A model generated the notes under the pieces. That model saw only the letters and a list, made by a program, of their open reading frames with translations, made no database searches and was not told where the DNA came from. Shown here in pieces: positions 1-12,103 of a DNA stretch of 64,000 nt. The stretch's first letter is position 1. Each line of letters begins with the position of its first letter. Location: assembly GCA_022059125.1 (NCBI GenBank), contig JAEUWY010000002.1:2356001-2420000 (forward strand), in the 5' to 3' direction. The position numbers and the translations under genes are program-made. Source of the stretch: Corynespora cassiicola. Lineage: Eukaryota > Ascomycota > Dothideomycetes > Pleosporales > Corynesporascaceae.

Positions 1-1010
1 GTTACTACTTAAATTACTATTTTTTTTTAATATTTTTAAAAACTTTTAAAAAAAACTATTTACTAAATAAAATATTTAAATAAAAATACTATATAATAAA
101 GTTAAAGTTTAAATTTTAATTTATTATTAGTACTAAAAACTTTAGCTAAAGTTTCAGCTAAAATTTTAAATAAAATTTTAAAAAAAAATATTTTTATTAT
201 AAATTAAAACTATTAAAATAATATTAATTACGTTAAATATAGCTGTAGAACTTAAAATTTTATAAACTCTTATAGCTATTATAGCTATTATAGTTATATT
301 ACTACGCTATATTAGCTATAAGCTATTTTAGTTCTATAAAACAGCTTATTTATAATAAAAAGTTTTAATTAAAATAATTTTTTTTTTATAATTTAGAAAA
401 GCTATAATTTAAAGTTTTAGTTAAAAACTATAAATTTATTTTATACAGTTTTAGTATAGTAGATAGTATTTTTATATATTAAAATTAAAATTTACAGCTT
501 AACAATTTATTAAAAAAAATAAAATTTTACTAGTTTATAAATTATAATAATTTTAAATAAACTTTTATAAATATTACTATTTTAAAATAATATTTTATTT
601 TAAGTTACTGCAACTCTCGCGACTTATATACTTATAAAATAAAATTTATTTATATATTATAAATTAAAGCTGTTTTAGTAACTGAGTATATATACTACTA
701 ACTATATACTAATATTAATAACTTAAATATTTTTTATTATTTTTAGTTTGTATTTTATTAAACACCTAATTAGCATTATTACTATTTATACTTATTATTT
801 ATATTTATTATTTAGTTTTAGTTTAGTAAAGCTAAAAAAAAATATTTTTTTACAGCTTTTTAAATAATTATTTTTATTTATTAATTTATATTTACTATTT
901 AGTTTTAGTCTAGTATAGCTAAAAAAAAAAAAAACTTCTATAGCTCTTCTAATTAGTTTTTATTTTTTATTTTAGAAATAATTAGAGCTGTTTATATACG
1001 CGACGTGAGA
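1..1010. repeat. AT-rich RIP-type block
   Basis: About 1 kb made almost only of A and T, with runs such as TTTTAAATAAAATTTTA and no usable reading frame. The base composition changes abruptly near position 1000, where normal GC returns. Such blocks in Pezizomycotina are usually transposon copies mutated by RIP. Internal repeats at 731-860 and about 880-1000 resemble 1019-1146 but with C-to-T and G-to-A replacements, which supports RIP. The parent element cannot be named from what remains. Confidence 0.75.
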
Positions 1011-1018
1011 CCTGAATG

Positions 1019-1160
1019 TTTTTTATTATCTTTAGTTACTGTTTTGTCAAACGCCTGACCAGCGTTATTACTGTTTATACTTATTGTCCGTACTTATTGT
1101 TTAGTCCTGGCCCAGCAAAGCTGAGAGAAAAGGACTCCTACAGCTCTTCAGATACGCGAC
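1019..1160. repeat. Less mutated copy of the RIP-block repeat
   Basis: This stretch (GTCAAACGCCTGACCAGCG onward, ending near the ACGCGACGTG motif at about 1152) aligns by eye with 731-860 and partly with 880-1000. In those copies nearly every C or G that differs is T or A. It therefore looks like an ancestral-type copy of a short tandem repeat of about 140-150 nt. It sits just outside the AT-rich block and upstream of the F-box gene. Confidence 0.5.
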
Positions 1161-1481
1161 GTGTAGTAGAGCTGTTCTACTTACTTATCTGTTTCACTTG
1201 CTTGCCGAACACGTTATTCCTAATTTGGTTAGTAAGCTCCTGCAGACCTCCAAGGTCACGCTCGGACCCCTTGGCGCGCGCAGTGTTCCGTGCCGGCTGG
1301 AGCTAATTTCCACCCCACACAATCGACCCTCATAGCTTCACCGCCACGAACCCTTCTCCATCGTTCCAATTTCCGTGGAAGATTAGTGCATTCAGATAAG
1401 CAAGCACCAGTCATACTGAGTGTCGAAATTCCGATTGACCGCCCGTACTTTCATTCATTCCCCGTCGCCCACGCTTCCAAA

Positions 1482-3382
1482 ATGGCCGCGCAATCCGATA
1501 CGTTGTTTAACTTGCCAGCAGAGCTAGTCCAAAAGGTCTTTTCCTATCTAGATCCTGAAAGCTTCTACCTGTGTCTACGAACGAGTGAACTGTTCCGACT
1601 TCACGCATTGTACCCAGGTCTTCTGCGTGAGCAGTTGTCGCGAGTTCCTGGACACCGAGATTTGTCTGCACCCGAATTCCAAGATGCGGAGAGCCTCCTC
1701 ACAGAGTTTATGCGACGCTGTGAAGCCCATCTGTACAACGGATCGTCACGGATCGCAGACGTGTGTACCTGGAACGTCAATCCGCAAGCAAGCAGGAAAA
1801 TCAGCCGCATTATCAACCTGAACCGAACCCATGATGACGAAAAAGACTATGAGCCTATCAAGAAATCGGGCATGGAACCCCAGACTCAATTGAATGATTT
1901 CAACCCATTGATATTTGTCGAAGTATTATCCAAGCATACTACAGTCAACGTGTATGAGATTATGGAGGAGCAATCGAGATGGACTCCCAAGCTCAGGCAC
2001 ACAATTGTGCCGAGCATGTTGTCTCACATTCTACCCGGGGTTAGCGAATCACAAACCTACCAGGTTCTACAGGTAGCTGCAAACTGGCATAAGGACAAGC
2101 CATACCTGGCTGTGGCCTACAGAAGGTCTCAGCGGGACCCGGTTGCGACGACAAAAGTGGTTGTGTTTGGCTTTTCTCCATGTTTTGGCCCTTTGATCAA
2201 AACATCTTTTGATCTTGATACGAATGTGTATGATGAAGTTCTAGCTATTGGACTGACCAGAAATCTGGAGCTTTTAGCCTCCACCTGGGCTCCGTGTCAT
2301 CCGAGTGGAAAGGGCAACAGTTCCTATCCAGAGGCAGCCAAAGCTAGACGATGCCATAATGTCGAGGATCCTGTTACTTTGGGTAAGTATCGCCCAGGTC
2401 ATCATTCGTGACAAGTCTTGTCGAGCTAAACCTTGCCCTAGAAATAAGAACAATGGAACACGTGCAACAACTTTACGAGCATTACGGATACCGCTTTACC
2501 CGTATTGAAGTCGGCAGCAAACGATGGTCGCTTTTGCCCGAACATATCCCTCATCCTAAATGGACCGCGGCTATAACGTCCGAGCCACAGCGGGACTTTG
2601 TTTACCGCGAATTTCCAGATATGAATCTCCCTGCCGATTTTGGAACAGGGTGCGAACGGCGATTCATCGGCCGTCCCATTGCCCAATTCCACGAACATCG
2701 CCATCCTGACCTAAGACGCAATTACAACCCACGACGCAACAACAGAAGAGCATGCACCAACATAATCCTCACACTGGTCATCACCACGCCTTATACCCAT
2801 CCAAGATACAATCCTTCGCCCGTAGCGTGCCGCTCGGGCGCCTTCCTTCTCAAAGCGTCCTACTCGGCATTCAGATCGCCGGCAACGTGCTACCCCACCG
2901 ACCCATACATCATGAGCGAGGCTTGGCACATGTACACTCCGGTCGCACGCCTCGACGGCATTCCTGACCTCGACAACCTCTGCACTGAGGGCCTCAAGAT
3001 CGCAGTCTCGCCCCTCTGCACCCGCATTGCCATCGCGCACTGGCGCTCCGTCCTCATCTATGCTATCAACCCCGAAGCTTTCCTGCGTCCCGAGGTCGGC
3101 ACCGCGGGCAAAGGCCGCCATGACACCGACGAAGACAAGTGCTATCGCCGCCGCTGCGGGTGGGAATACCATGACAACCTTCCCGTCTGGGAGAATGAGT
3201 GCGTCGTCCTGCCTCCCATTCAGTTGCCGGAGGTCAAGGGAGTGGTGTTCGATTTGGAGTTTCGGACTGAGGATGAGGTTTGGGCGTGGGGGGAGGCGGG
3301 GCTGTCAAGGTGGGAGTTTGCGGGGGATATTTGGATGGAGAGGGAGGAGAAGGTTTTGCCGGCGTCGCTGTGGGATGATTGA
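1482..3382 (+). CDS. F-box domain protein
   Basis: Two exons, 1482-2382 and 2442-3382, joined by a 59-nt intron (GTAAGT donor, GCTAAAC branch, CCTAG acceptor). The phases agree and give 613 residues. The start MAAQSD was chosen because the F-box follows at about residues 9-45 (FNLPAELVQKVFSYLD), as is usual; the open frame upstream to 1290 has no family features. F-box proteins bind Skp1 and recruit substrates to SCF ubiquitin ligases. The remaining ~550 residues show no recognised substrate-binding repeats, only Trp-rich strands near the C-terminus (WAWGEAGLSRWEF), possibly a degenerate propeller. This is a common orphan F-box type in Pezizomycotina. The substrate is unknown. Confidence 0.8.
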
Positions 3383-4184
3383 GGTTAGTGATTGCTTAGT
3401 CGCAGGTACTTAAAGGTGAGAAGTGAGGTGAGAGATATGGTGAGAATGATTCTTTAATGGAACAGGTGTTTTTGGAGTGTCTATCAATAATTTACTTAAG
3501 CAATAGCTTTTCGGGGCTTTTATTAGCGTTGAGTAATGCGGGCTATGTGGCTTGTCTATGGTCCTGAACACTTTTCGGCTTATGGAATTCCAACGTGACA
3601 TGCGTCTACTGTGCGAATAGAGTAGGAATAATTAAACATTAGAATAAGGTAAAAATAGTAAATGTATAGCAATCTCTCGAACTCTTTATTTTGGAGCTCT
3701 TGAATTAAAAGCGCAATTCCTTTTTTTCATCGCTACTTGAAACTGTCACATTCCCTATCCTAACTGGCGGTTCATATGTCAACGCCGTTTGATTGATGGC
3801 AGTGGCTACCAGACCAATGGAAATATTCAGATCAACGCCAGGCAGAGAGCAGTTCATTTATTGATTCCATAGCACTTTTCAGGAGTAGTTACGATTAATA
3901 TATAATACAAAGTGGAGATTGTTTCTTAGTCTACTCGTATCGTACAGCAAATTGACATTCCCTACATCGAAATATAACGCCCCCACTGAGAAAGGCGTCG
4001 GCGTCGGCTAGTAGCTGCTGAGGTGCGACGACGATTGGTCAATTCGGGCTTTTCTTACGCATGTTGTGCCCGCCTTGGCATTACAAGCGCACGCTGTAGA
4101 CCACAGTACTTGAACACTATTCACTGAATTATTTTGTTAATACAGTTATCTACGCCTATAAAAGAAAACAGAGGAAAGTCTTAG
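3383..4184. other. Intergenic, no gene seen
   Basis: No supported coding region between the F-box gene and the broken gene at 4185. The sequence is moderately AT-rich and has no clear repeat. Confidence 0.5.
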
Positions 4185-4835
4185 ATGGGCGTAATAAAAG
4201 CAAGAAAAGGAGGGCAGGGGGCGAAGGAAGGGAGCGCAAAAGAAGGAAAGCAAAACGGAACAGAAACTCCGAAGAAAAAGGTAATGTGAGCAAAATCTAG
4301 TAATTATGGATTGAGTAATAGCTGACTGGCTTGAAGAAGAGGTCGAAATTACCAATTGCTGAGGTATGGAAACTGAAATCTCTCAAATCTTCCCAGCTTA
4401 AATTTTACACAGATTCCTTCCAAATCTCCTGAAAGGAAACGAGACACACCCCCGTCCCAAAATCAACGACTTCGTGATGACACTTTGAAAGTCAAGGAGT
4501 TTGATGATGAAAATTTCACAGTATGGTCGACGAACCTGATGCATTCGCCGAGTAGATTCGACAAACTCATCGAGCATCTGGGGAACCCATCAGTCAGACG
4601 TCCTGACGTTATCGCTATTTAAGATCCTCCGAATACATTTGCTGTCAAGTCAGCCGGTTCCCTTTACGACCACTGGTATGAAAGGTTAGATGATCGGCCA
4701 GCGACGCGAGAAGACGACCTGAGTCGCTGGCGCTACGAACTGTCTAAACCGAAACCGAAACCATACGTTTCTTATACAGATAATACCATCAACCCTGTGG
4801 ATCACACTAACAGCTCGGATTCACCGGTGAGGTGA
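4185..4835 (+). pseudogene. Possible small gene broken by one in-frame stop
   Basis: A Lys-rich start (MGVIKARKGGQGAKEG) runs 32 codons to a GTAATG donor at 4281. An ACACAG acceptor at 4412 restores exactly the same phase, and the frame then runs as an acidic, protein-like sequence (VKEFDDENFTVWSTNL) to a TAA at 4620-4622. After that stop the same frame stays open for 70 more codons, with aromatic and charged residues (SLYDHWYERLDD), to TGA at 4833. I read this as a degraded gene or one with an unseen intron over the stop. No family was recognised. Confidence 0.35.
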
Positions 4836-5272
4836 TTGCCGTTTCGTAAGTTCGCTATGGAGCGGTGAGGATGAGCCCCTTGGAGCTGGCAGACTCACCG
4901 GCGAGTGCGAGTCCATGCACCAGGACTAGTTTTGAAGGCATCGGTGTTGTAATATGGTGGGAATAATGATATGGCACGTTAGCATTAGAAAAACTCTTTC
5001 ACGTAATCATAACATATCCAGGGCTTGAACAAATGTCGCGTCACCACCTAGTTATGTATACTGATATCATATATTGGATTGAACTTTGCCACATACCTCA
5101 GATGTTATCTAAATACTGGCAGCTGTAATTACAAAATCACTTGTGGAAGATTGCGAAATCTACCTAGGTACTTGTTCTGTAGCCAGCACATGATATCCAT
5201 TGAGAGCGGTGAGGTTGTCGGCGTTCTCGGCGTTGCCGCATATTTGTCGGACCATAACGACTCCTCGAGGGC
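4836..5272. other. Intergenic, no gene seen
   Basis: No supported gene. Contains one copy of the palindrome TACCTAGGTA at 5161-5170. Confidence 0.5.
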
Positions 5273-6768
5273 TCAGATGACAGATGGAATGGTATCCTTG
5301 TATCTGAGCATAAACCAATTGGGCAACGGGGGCGCCGACTGGAAGTTGGGCTGCTGATGCTGCTTCCATTGTTCTTTCCAAGTCCCTGGTGACCATCGGG
5401 AATGCCTTTCCACCAGATCTTCGGTACTCTCCGCGGGTTCAAGGTCAAAGTTGCACCGAATCAGAGTGGATGTACCACTGCAGATTTCTCGGAGTGCCCG
5501 CGGAAAAGCTTCCCATATGTAGCCTTGGAAAGTCCTTCGCTCGAACCAGGATGGCTGAGGCAGTAGCCCACGAGCATATGATAGATCTAGGGCTTCTTGC
5601 CAGGCTGCATCGCGCTGTGCTACCTTAAAAACTTCGGCTGACCTCTCCGGGGTTGGCTTGCCATCAAATATAAATGTGAAGGAGCCCTGAGGCATGCCTA
5701 GTGATGGCAAAGCATACACCTCTACAATCCAACGTCCCAGTCCTTTCGAAATATCCACGGCTCTTAAAGACTCGCGTTGCTGTAATCTATCGACAAACTG
5801 CTCGTGGCGTTGGGCTCCAGCATATATGTGCACTTGGTCGAGAGGTATTGGCAGCGCATTGCACCACAAACTAACTATCCTTTGTATGCGAAGCTTTAGA
5901 TTTCCCTGACAGAATGGAATAAGGCCTCTTACATGAGATTGCGGCTCTGCAACTGATTCACGGTCTTCATAAAGATCCATATGCCGTATCTCCGCGCGAG
6001 TTGTGGCCGGTAGGGAGCGTAGGAAGCGAATCGCGGAGGCGGCTGCTGAGAAGCGAAATTTCAATTCCATCCAGTGCTCTCAAACTCTATCTTCTGTACC
6101 ATTTCATCCACTTGGTCTTTTTCAGGCACAATCCAGGGTTCAATCGGTGTACTGTGATTCTCTTTCAGCTTTGATAGATCCAAGGATCCAAACAAACCAG
6201 TGCCCGAGGTTAGAAGCTCGTCAATGGCCCTTGGATGATCCATCAATAGCGTTAGAGCATCTTGAATCAAATTATCCCAAAGCGACGGGGCCTCGCCCCA
6301 TTGGAAGAATTGGCTCAGCGGTGCAACGCGTGTGTCACGTGTCAACCATCTCCTGATCTCGGGGGCGAATTGCGGATACTTCGCAACTAGTTGCTCGGTC
6401 ATCTCCGGAGAGAAGAGCCGAATTGCCAAAAACTTGAAGAGATTTACCCTCAAATGTCGGGTATGAGATGCGGCTCCATGAAACAGACCTGCTCTTTCTC
6501 TCATGCTCTCTAAGAGGCATGTTGACACATGGATGCGGTTCATGTTTAGAGCTAGGCCTCTCAATTCAGACGCGATCTGACAGCAGGTCTCGCTAAGCGA
6601 GAGATCGATGTGATTTCCGTCGGCCTGTTTAAGTTTGTTGGTTCCAAGGTCGTACTTATAGCCACCATCGGCGTGGACGTAGTGGCCATAGATCTGGTCG
6701 CGGATTTCGCGGGGCAAGCCCAACAGGCTGGCTTGGTAGAGAAGAGGGGGCGCAAAGGGGGGGTCCAT
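5273..6768 (-). pseudogene. Fungal conserved hypothetical gene, probably frameshifted
   Basis: Two overlapping minus-strand frames appear to form one protein. The N-terminal part (from ATG 6768; open upstream to 6888) contains LLGLPREIRDQIYGHYV, an F-box-like opening common in Dothideomycete proteins. It ends at TGA 6061-6063. The C-terminal part reads from 6070 in the next frame and contains FSAAASAIRFLRSLP, RHMDLYEDRESVAEP and GLIPFCQGN, motifs I associate with the same family downstream of the F-box-like start. The overlap is only 10 nt and there is no room for an intron, so a one-base deletion (or sequencing error) near 6061-6070 is the simplest reading. Together the parts would give about 500 residues, which fits a single gene. 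Function unknown. Confidence 0.6.
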
Positions 6769-6888
6769 TTCAGGCTGCGATTTGAAGTTCCTTTGCGCGT
6801 GCGACGCAGGTGTGTAGCGTGTAGCTGGAGGATCTGATGTTGCGGGGGGAGAGGTCTCAAATAGTCGCGCAGAAACTGCTGAGACCAA

Positions 6889-9800
6889 AAAGCGATGGGA
6901 AACGCTCCAACCAACTACACCAACACTTTATGCGAAATGCACCACACCTTGACTTTTCGTCACCCACGGATGCTTCATTCAACACAACACCGACGCACAC
7001 CGCACATCACAAGCCAGCACAATGCACCTTTTTTTTCCAGCGGGGTACGTCCGCCTTCATATTTTTTTCATCTTTTCGAGCTTATAAATCACTAGCAAGG
7101 TGTACTGTATACAAAATGCAAGGGTATCACGAAACAAAAGCTCATAAGCAACCACCCGGCTTGAAAACACGATATACGAATGTCGGGCGATCCAACCATC
7201 CGACGGGCCGGAAGAAAGTCAGCTCTGTTGTTGTAATGAAGCGTGTTGGTGGTGCAGAGGGTGTGAGGGAGCGGGACGGAGGAAGGCGTACTGCCAGAGG
7301 CGTGTGGGGGCTGAGGTGGCGCGTGCACCGCCACAGTATCAGCCACAGGTTTGGCCGTCCGCAACAACGATCTTCGAAACTGGAGGGGGCCAGGTCTTCT
7401 GTCGAAAAACACGACAACTCACTGCAAAGGTGGCTAGTGCCTGGTCATGGAGCTGGTGTGGAGAAGAGTCAAGCAACTTACACCATGGTCGGGCGGCGCA
7501 TTAGACCGCACAATCACGTAGCGAGATCGCCGGGTCCTACCACGGATGGCAGGCTCAACGAAGACACCCAAGCGAGACGTGAGGGAACGCGTCCCAACAT
7601 CCTGCAAGAATGCACGAAAAGGCAAAAGGTCGACCTTTTGGCCGCGTCAGCAAGGATCAGAGGACAAAAGTAGGGAATCCTCAGTCCACAGTCCCAGTTC
7701 CTCCACACAAAAAAACAGGTCGAGTTTCAAAAAAGCCGAAGTCCAGGGAGTCCAGTTCCAGGCTCAGATCTAGGAAAGACTTGCACATGACTGTTAGCTC
7801 GGCTAGCAGAAGAGTGGTGTTAGATGTCTACGCACGAACTTGTCCGCGATGAACGACACCGCTCTAGAGCTTTTGCAGCCACTGGCGCAGCCGGTGGCCC
7901 TTCACGATATGTAAGTCAGAGTGGAAAGAGGTAGATTGCGTGTAGTATATCCAGGGCCCATGGGAAGGGCCATACTCCTCGGACTCTCGACGAACACGGT
8001 TATCTTGTGTGAGCTGAAGTTCTGATTTAAAGGATGTCCAGCTGGAGAAAACGTACATTTAAATAAGAATTCTTAGCACTTTTGCGTTTTAAAGTAAAGT
8101 GGCCTGATTTGAGCTATCTTTTGTTTCCTTGTATACCCTTGTGTTTATCTGTATGGCCCTTCTATATTCCTCTAAATAAAAATTATTTAAGTCTGCTATG
8201 TCTACCTTGCGTGTGCGCTTGTTATGCTCTGCCTTATAACATCTCTTGCAGCGTTGAATCTCTCTTCAACTGGTACTCGTTCGCGCCTAAATTTCCTGTG
8301 GCTTATACGCATCAAGTGTAAGGCCATTCTTTCCTTCCCGTGTTAAAGTATAAGAGCGTAGCATTGTTGAGTTGCCGCAAATGTAAGCCAAAATTACGCG
8401 ACACGTGAAGCGCTGTCCAGCTCGATTGTGGAACACGATAGATAGATGATGAGCCACTGCATGTCTTTAATCCAATCCATATTGCACTGGAAGATACATT
8501 TGGACAGCCTAATGTGTGGTTCAGCTACTCCTAATTTGATTTGACACCAGCATGGTCTAGTGCAAGCTTAAGGCCTGTGCAGTCATACATACCTTTTTGT
8601 GGTTTCTACTCTGTGTGCTTCCTAGGGGTCGCATTCTTACCTACATCTACCTTCCATTTCTTTTCTCTCTCGTATCTCTATCTAACTATGTACTCTGGCC
8701 TACTTGTGGCTAAGCTGCTATGATTGAACCCGTCACTCTCCTTCTCTCTCGATATAATCATCTCGCCTAGTCTCTCTGCCGTCGCCATGTTGGCTGGCAT
8801 TCTTTTGCTTATAAAAGGCCTCTTTCACTCGTTGAATATGATAATCATATTTTCTGGCGATTAGCACGGGGAGAGCTACATGTGTATACAGGTTGTAGGT
8901 ACCACACTGGCTCGGTACCGCCGTCCCCTTTAACTCCAACACTGCTCGCCGCAAGGTCCTCTCTTGCGCCTTGTATTCGGTGCACAAAAACCTTAAAATG
9001 AACGGCAATCCCTTGCGGATCAAGGGGGAGCGCGCATCGTCAATTCGGATATCGCAGCACTACAACAACAACCTGAGGATCTAACAGTATGCTCATTCTG
9101 CAGATTTTGCTCTTGAAATCTCTCACCTATTCCCTTCAATAGAGAGCACCAAGAATGATGACCGAGCCGTCCTTGAACCCAAATACTTAGCGCATCTCCA
9201 TACTGCCTGCAATGTTCAGTTCCCATGGGCATAGTACATCTGCAAGAGGTTAAGTAGCTTCAGAAACATCCAAAGATTCTAAATAAAAACTTTTTAGCAG
9301 ATAGATAGACGTGGTTTCTAAAGCTGAAATTTTAGTCTGTAACTTAAGAACAGCTTTGTTAATTATAGAGCTTACGCTGTTCTAAGAAACACTAAAAAAA
9401 AGTCGTTGAAAAGCTGCAGATTTAGTAGTGCTTTACTAACACAAAAATAAAATATATATTATCATCCATTTTTTAAATTGTACAAGCAGTTAAATTTTGT
9501 TGATTATATTATGGCTTAAAACTTCTAGGCAATATGCTCAAAAGTTAAAAGAATGAGGTTTCTATAGGTGCAGATTACGTACAGATGGCTTGTTTTCTGC
9601 CAAAAATAAAAATTTTCTTATCTAGGCTTTGTCCATGAATCGCAGGCCATTGCCATTATCGATTCTAGAGGGCTGAAGCAAGACGTGCGCGGCTGACGTT
9701 GCAGATACAATGACGTACTAGTTTTGCGAACGGGTGCATACCTTTGAAACGCCGCTGTAGGAGATCGAATAGATTTGTGGAGTTTTTCACGTAAGCACGG

Positions 9801-10792
9801 GACGGGACGTCGGATCGAAATTCATGGATTGGAGATTTACGCCGGTGTTTGAGGTTGGAGTCGTCGAACCGTAGCGAAGGATACGGATAATGTTCCGTGG
9901 AGCTACCGTGCGGCTGATCTCTTAGAACGCTATTGGCATCCCGAAATACTAAAACTCATTCAGTAGCCGTGCAAATGCGGGGTAAAAAAAACTAACCCTT
10001 CGAATTCTAGATCCATGCAAGATAGATTATCAGCCAAATATTTGCTCAGGTATAATTGTGAAGAAATAATTTGAAATGGGATGAGATAAATCGTAGGTGC
10101 AAAAATTTTTTAATAGAGGCGACCTGGTCAAGTCCAGGAAAACCTAAGGTTGTCCTGGAAGAGAGCGCACGTACCTAAAAGGCTACATTGTGGTGGGCTT
10201 GGAAAACCATCCTCTTGTGCTACTCACTCTAAGCGTAGATCTAGAGAGTGTTCCATCCAGATCTATAGAGACACTTCAGCAAAGTTTCACAAACTTTAAA
10301 ATTGTTCCCCTGAGATGTGTAGACGACGTTGGTTTTTCTAAATTAATTTTGTTAGGAGCATCGAAAGCCAGCCTGCTTTCAGATGGAAACCCAAAAATAG
10401 TGAATGTATGAAACAATAGACAGACTGGATCTTATGTAGCTTTATTGAAATCAATAGTTGAAAACCAAATTAGCTTGATCCACGCATGAAATGGGTTGTA
10501 GTGGCTTGCCTGAAAATCTACAGCCTGTTATTATCTACAAGGGGGTTAGTTGCACATACTATCACTTGGTAGAGGTTGCTGATGTAGTTGAATGTCGACA
10601 CCTGAAATGGCATAGTGCATGCATCAAACAATAGCCTTGTTGTTTGTGGCTGAAGTCCTCGAACTGTAGTACTCACTTCATCTTACTCAACCTATTCCAT
10701 ATTTGGATAGTAGTGTCAGATGGCGATTCGAACACGGCCTCCGCTCTAGAAGGGACCATCATTCCACTTCCATACATCCATCAATTCGAGAA
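6889..10792. other. Long gene-poor stretch
   Basis: About 3.9 kb without a gene I can support. Short open frames occur (for example 7864-8058 minus, ATG start, 64 residues; 8733-9023 minus without ATG) but show no family, signal peptide or splice support. 9240-9620 is AT-rich and may be old repeat remains. Confidence 0.5.
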
Positions 10793-10800
10793 TATAAATA
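10793..10800 (+). promoter_or_regulatory. TATA box of the proline-rich secreted protein gene
   Basis: TATAAATA lies 114 nt before the ATG at 10914, followed by a pyrimidine- and CA-rich leader. This is typical of strongly expressed fungal genes. Confidence 0.5.
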
Positions 10801-10913
10801 GAGCTTCCTCAACCCAATTGATTTCTCTCAGCATCCACAAAGAAATCAGGCTGCTATTCCTCACACAACCCTTTTTGACATTTCACCATCCTTAACCAAC
10901 TATCTGCATCATA

Positions 10914-11282
10914 ATGCATGCCACCAAGGTCCTAGCCTCGATCTTTGCGATCGCTACGTTGGCTGCTGCATCCCCAACCCCCGACCCTGGGTGTCTTCTC
11001 AAACGCTGCAATGAGGTTCGGGATGAGTCGGGATATGGCGGCTCTTATCCTAGCCAGCCGCCTCCTTCTGGTCCACCACCGCCTTCTGGTCCACCTCCGC
11101 CTTCTGGTCCACCTCCGCCTTCCGGTCCGCCTAAGCCCCCAGGTCCTCCTCCACCCCCAGGCCCGCCTAAGCCTCCAGGTCCTCCTCCACCCCCAGGCCC
11201 GCCTAAGCCTCCAGGTCCTCCGCCATCCAATCCTCCGCCTTCAAATCCCGACTGCGAATACGACTGCGGAGACCACTATTAA
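10914..11282 (+). CDS. Small secreted proline-rich repeat protein
   Basis: A single exon of 122 residues. Residues 1-19 form a signal peptide (MHATKVLASIFAIATLAAA), followed by a short propeptide ending in LLKR, a Kex2-type site. Residues about 45-112 are low-complexity PPxGPP repeats in two unit types: SGPPPP, then an 18-residue KPPGPPPPPGPP type repeated three times, encoded by near-identical DNA units. The tail is Cys/acid-rich (DCEYDCGDHY), and four cysteines flank the repeat block, two on each side. This suggests an extracellular or cell-wall protein, or an effector-like small secreted protein. No enzymatic domain is visible. The repeats should be length-polymorphic between strains. Confidence 0.75.
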   Translation: MHATKVLASIFAIATLAAASPTPDPGCLLKRCNEVRDESGYGGSYPSQPPPSGPPPPSGPPPPSGPPPPSGPPKPPGPPPPPGPPKPPGPPPPPGPPKPPGPPPSNPPPSNPDCEYDCGDHY

Positions 11283-12103
11283 TCATGTGGAGCCTAGACT
11301 ATCTACGTCCTTCGCAGACCGACTTCCTTTAGTGGAGACTAGATTGACTCACCTCAACATTGTTCGATAGGGTTTCTAGATATCTATGATAGGAACAAGG
11401 CCATGCAACGCGTGGATAGGAAAAGATTGTTGAAGTGTGGGTGTGGGAAAGGATAATGAAGATTACCAGATTTCTGTAGATGTTTATGGAGCTCTGCTTG
11501 TTTTCATGTGGCTGGAAGACATATCTCATGTATCCCAAATAGTTGGTGTCACTTTCCAAGACAATCATACCACATGGAAATTCAATCTAATCCTTATCTT
11601 TCTTTCCTATACATATGCTTCTATAATCTTGGGCTTAGAACATGCTCTCTGTAAGATTTCCAATTGCCGCGTTCACGTATCTACCAAGCATTTCGCTGTT
11701 GTCCAGCATATACATGCTAAATACTATTCTTTTCGCAATGTAATGATGTTAGGAAGTGTGAGGTGCTTATTTAATAGTTCTTAGCGACTGGGCCCTTCAA
11801 TTACTTGCAGTTTCGAACTGGCCCTACCGTATGACCCCGAAAGGATATTCTGGAGCGCCAGCATTGGAGTGTGGAGGACTGGAAGAGGGCTTGAAACTCA
11901 CATGATCCATCTGAGTTCCAGACGGAGTCACTCCTGTCCGAGTGGAGTCTGCTCCGCTATGAGAATCTTATTCCACAATGGTATTGATGTGCATGCCTAT
12001 TTGCACAGAGCTTACGACGATAGGCAGGAATGCAGTATCTACTCGCTTGATTGAACGACAGAAATCAACGGCATCTAGCTTGTACTATGTACGCGTTTAA
12101 ATA
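11283..12103. other. Intergenic, no gene seen
   Basis: No supported coding region; probably the 3' regions of two convergent genes. Confidence 0.5.

Noticed and set aside
6837..7673. 278-codon plus-strand frame
   Set aside because: His/Arg/Lys-rich composition without a domain, overlapping the 5' end of the minus-strand gene; no splice or codon support.
7864..8058. 64-codon minus-strand frame with ATG
   Set aside because: Protein-like composition but no family, context or splice partner; too short to claim.
8733..9023. 96-codon minus-strand frame
   Set aside because: No ATG start and no recognisable motif; possibly old repeat remains.
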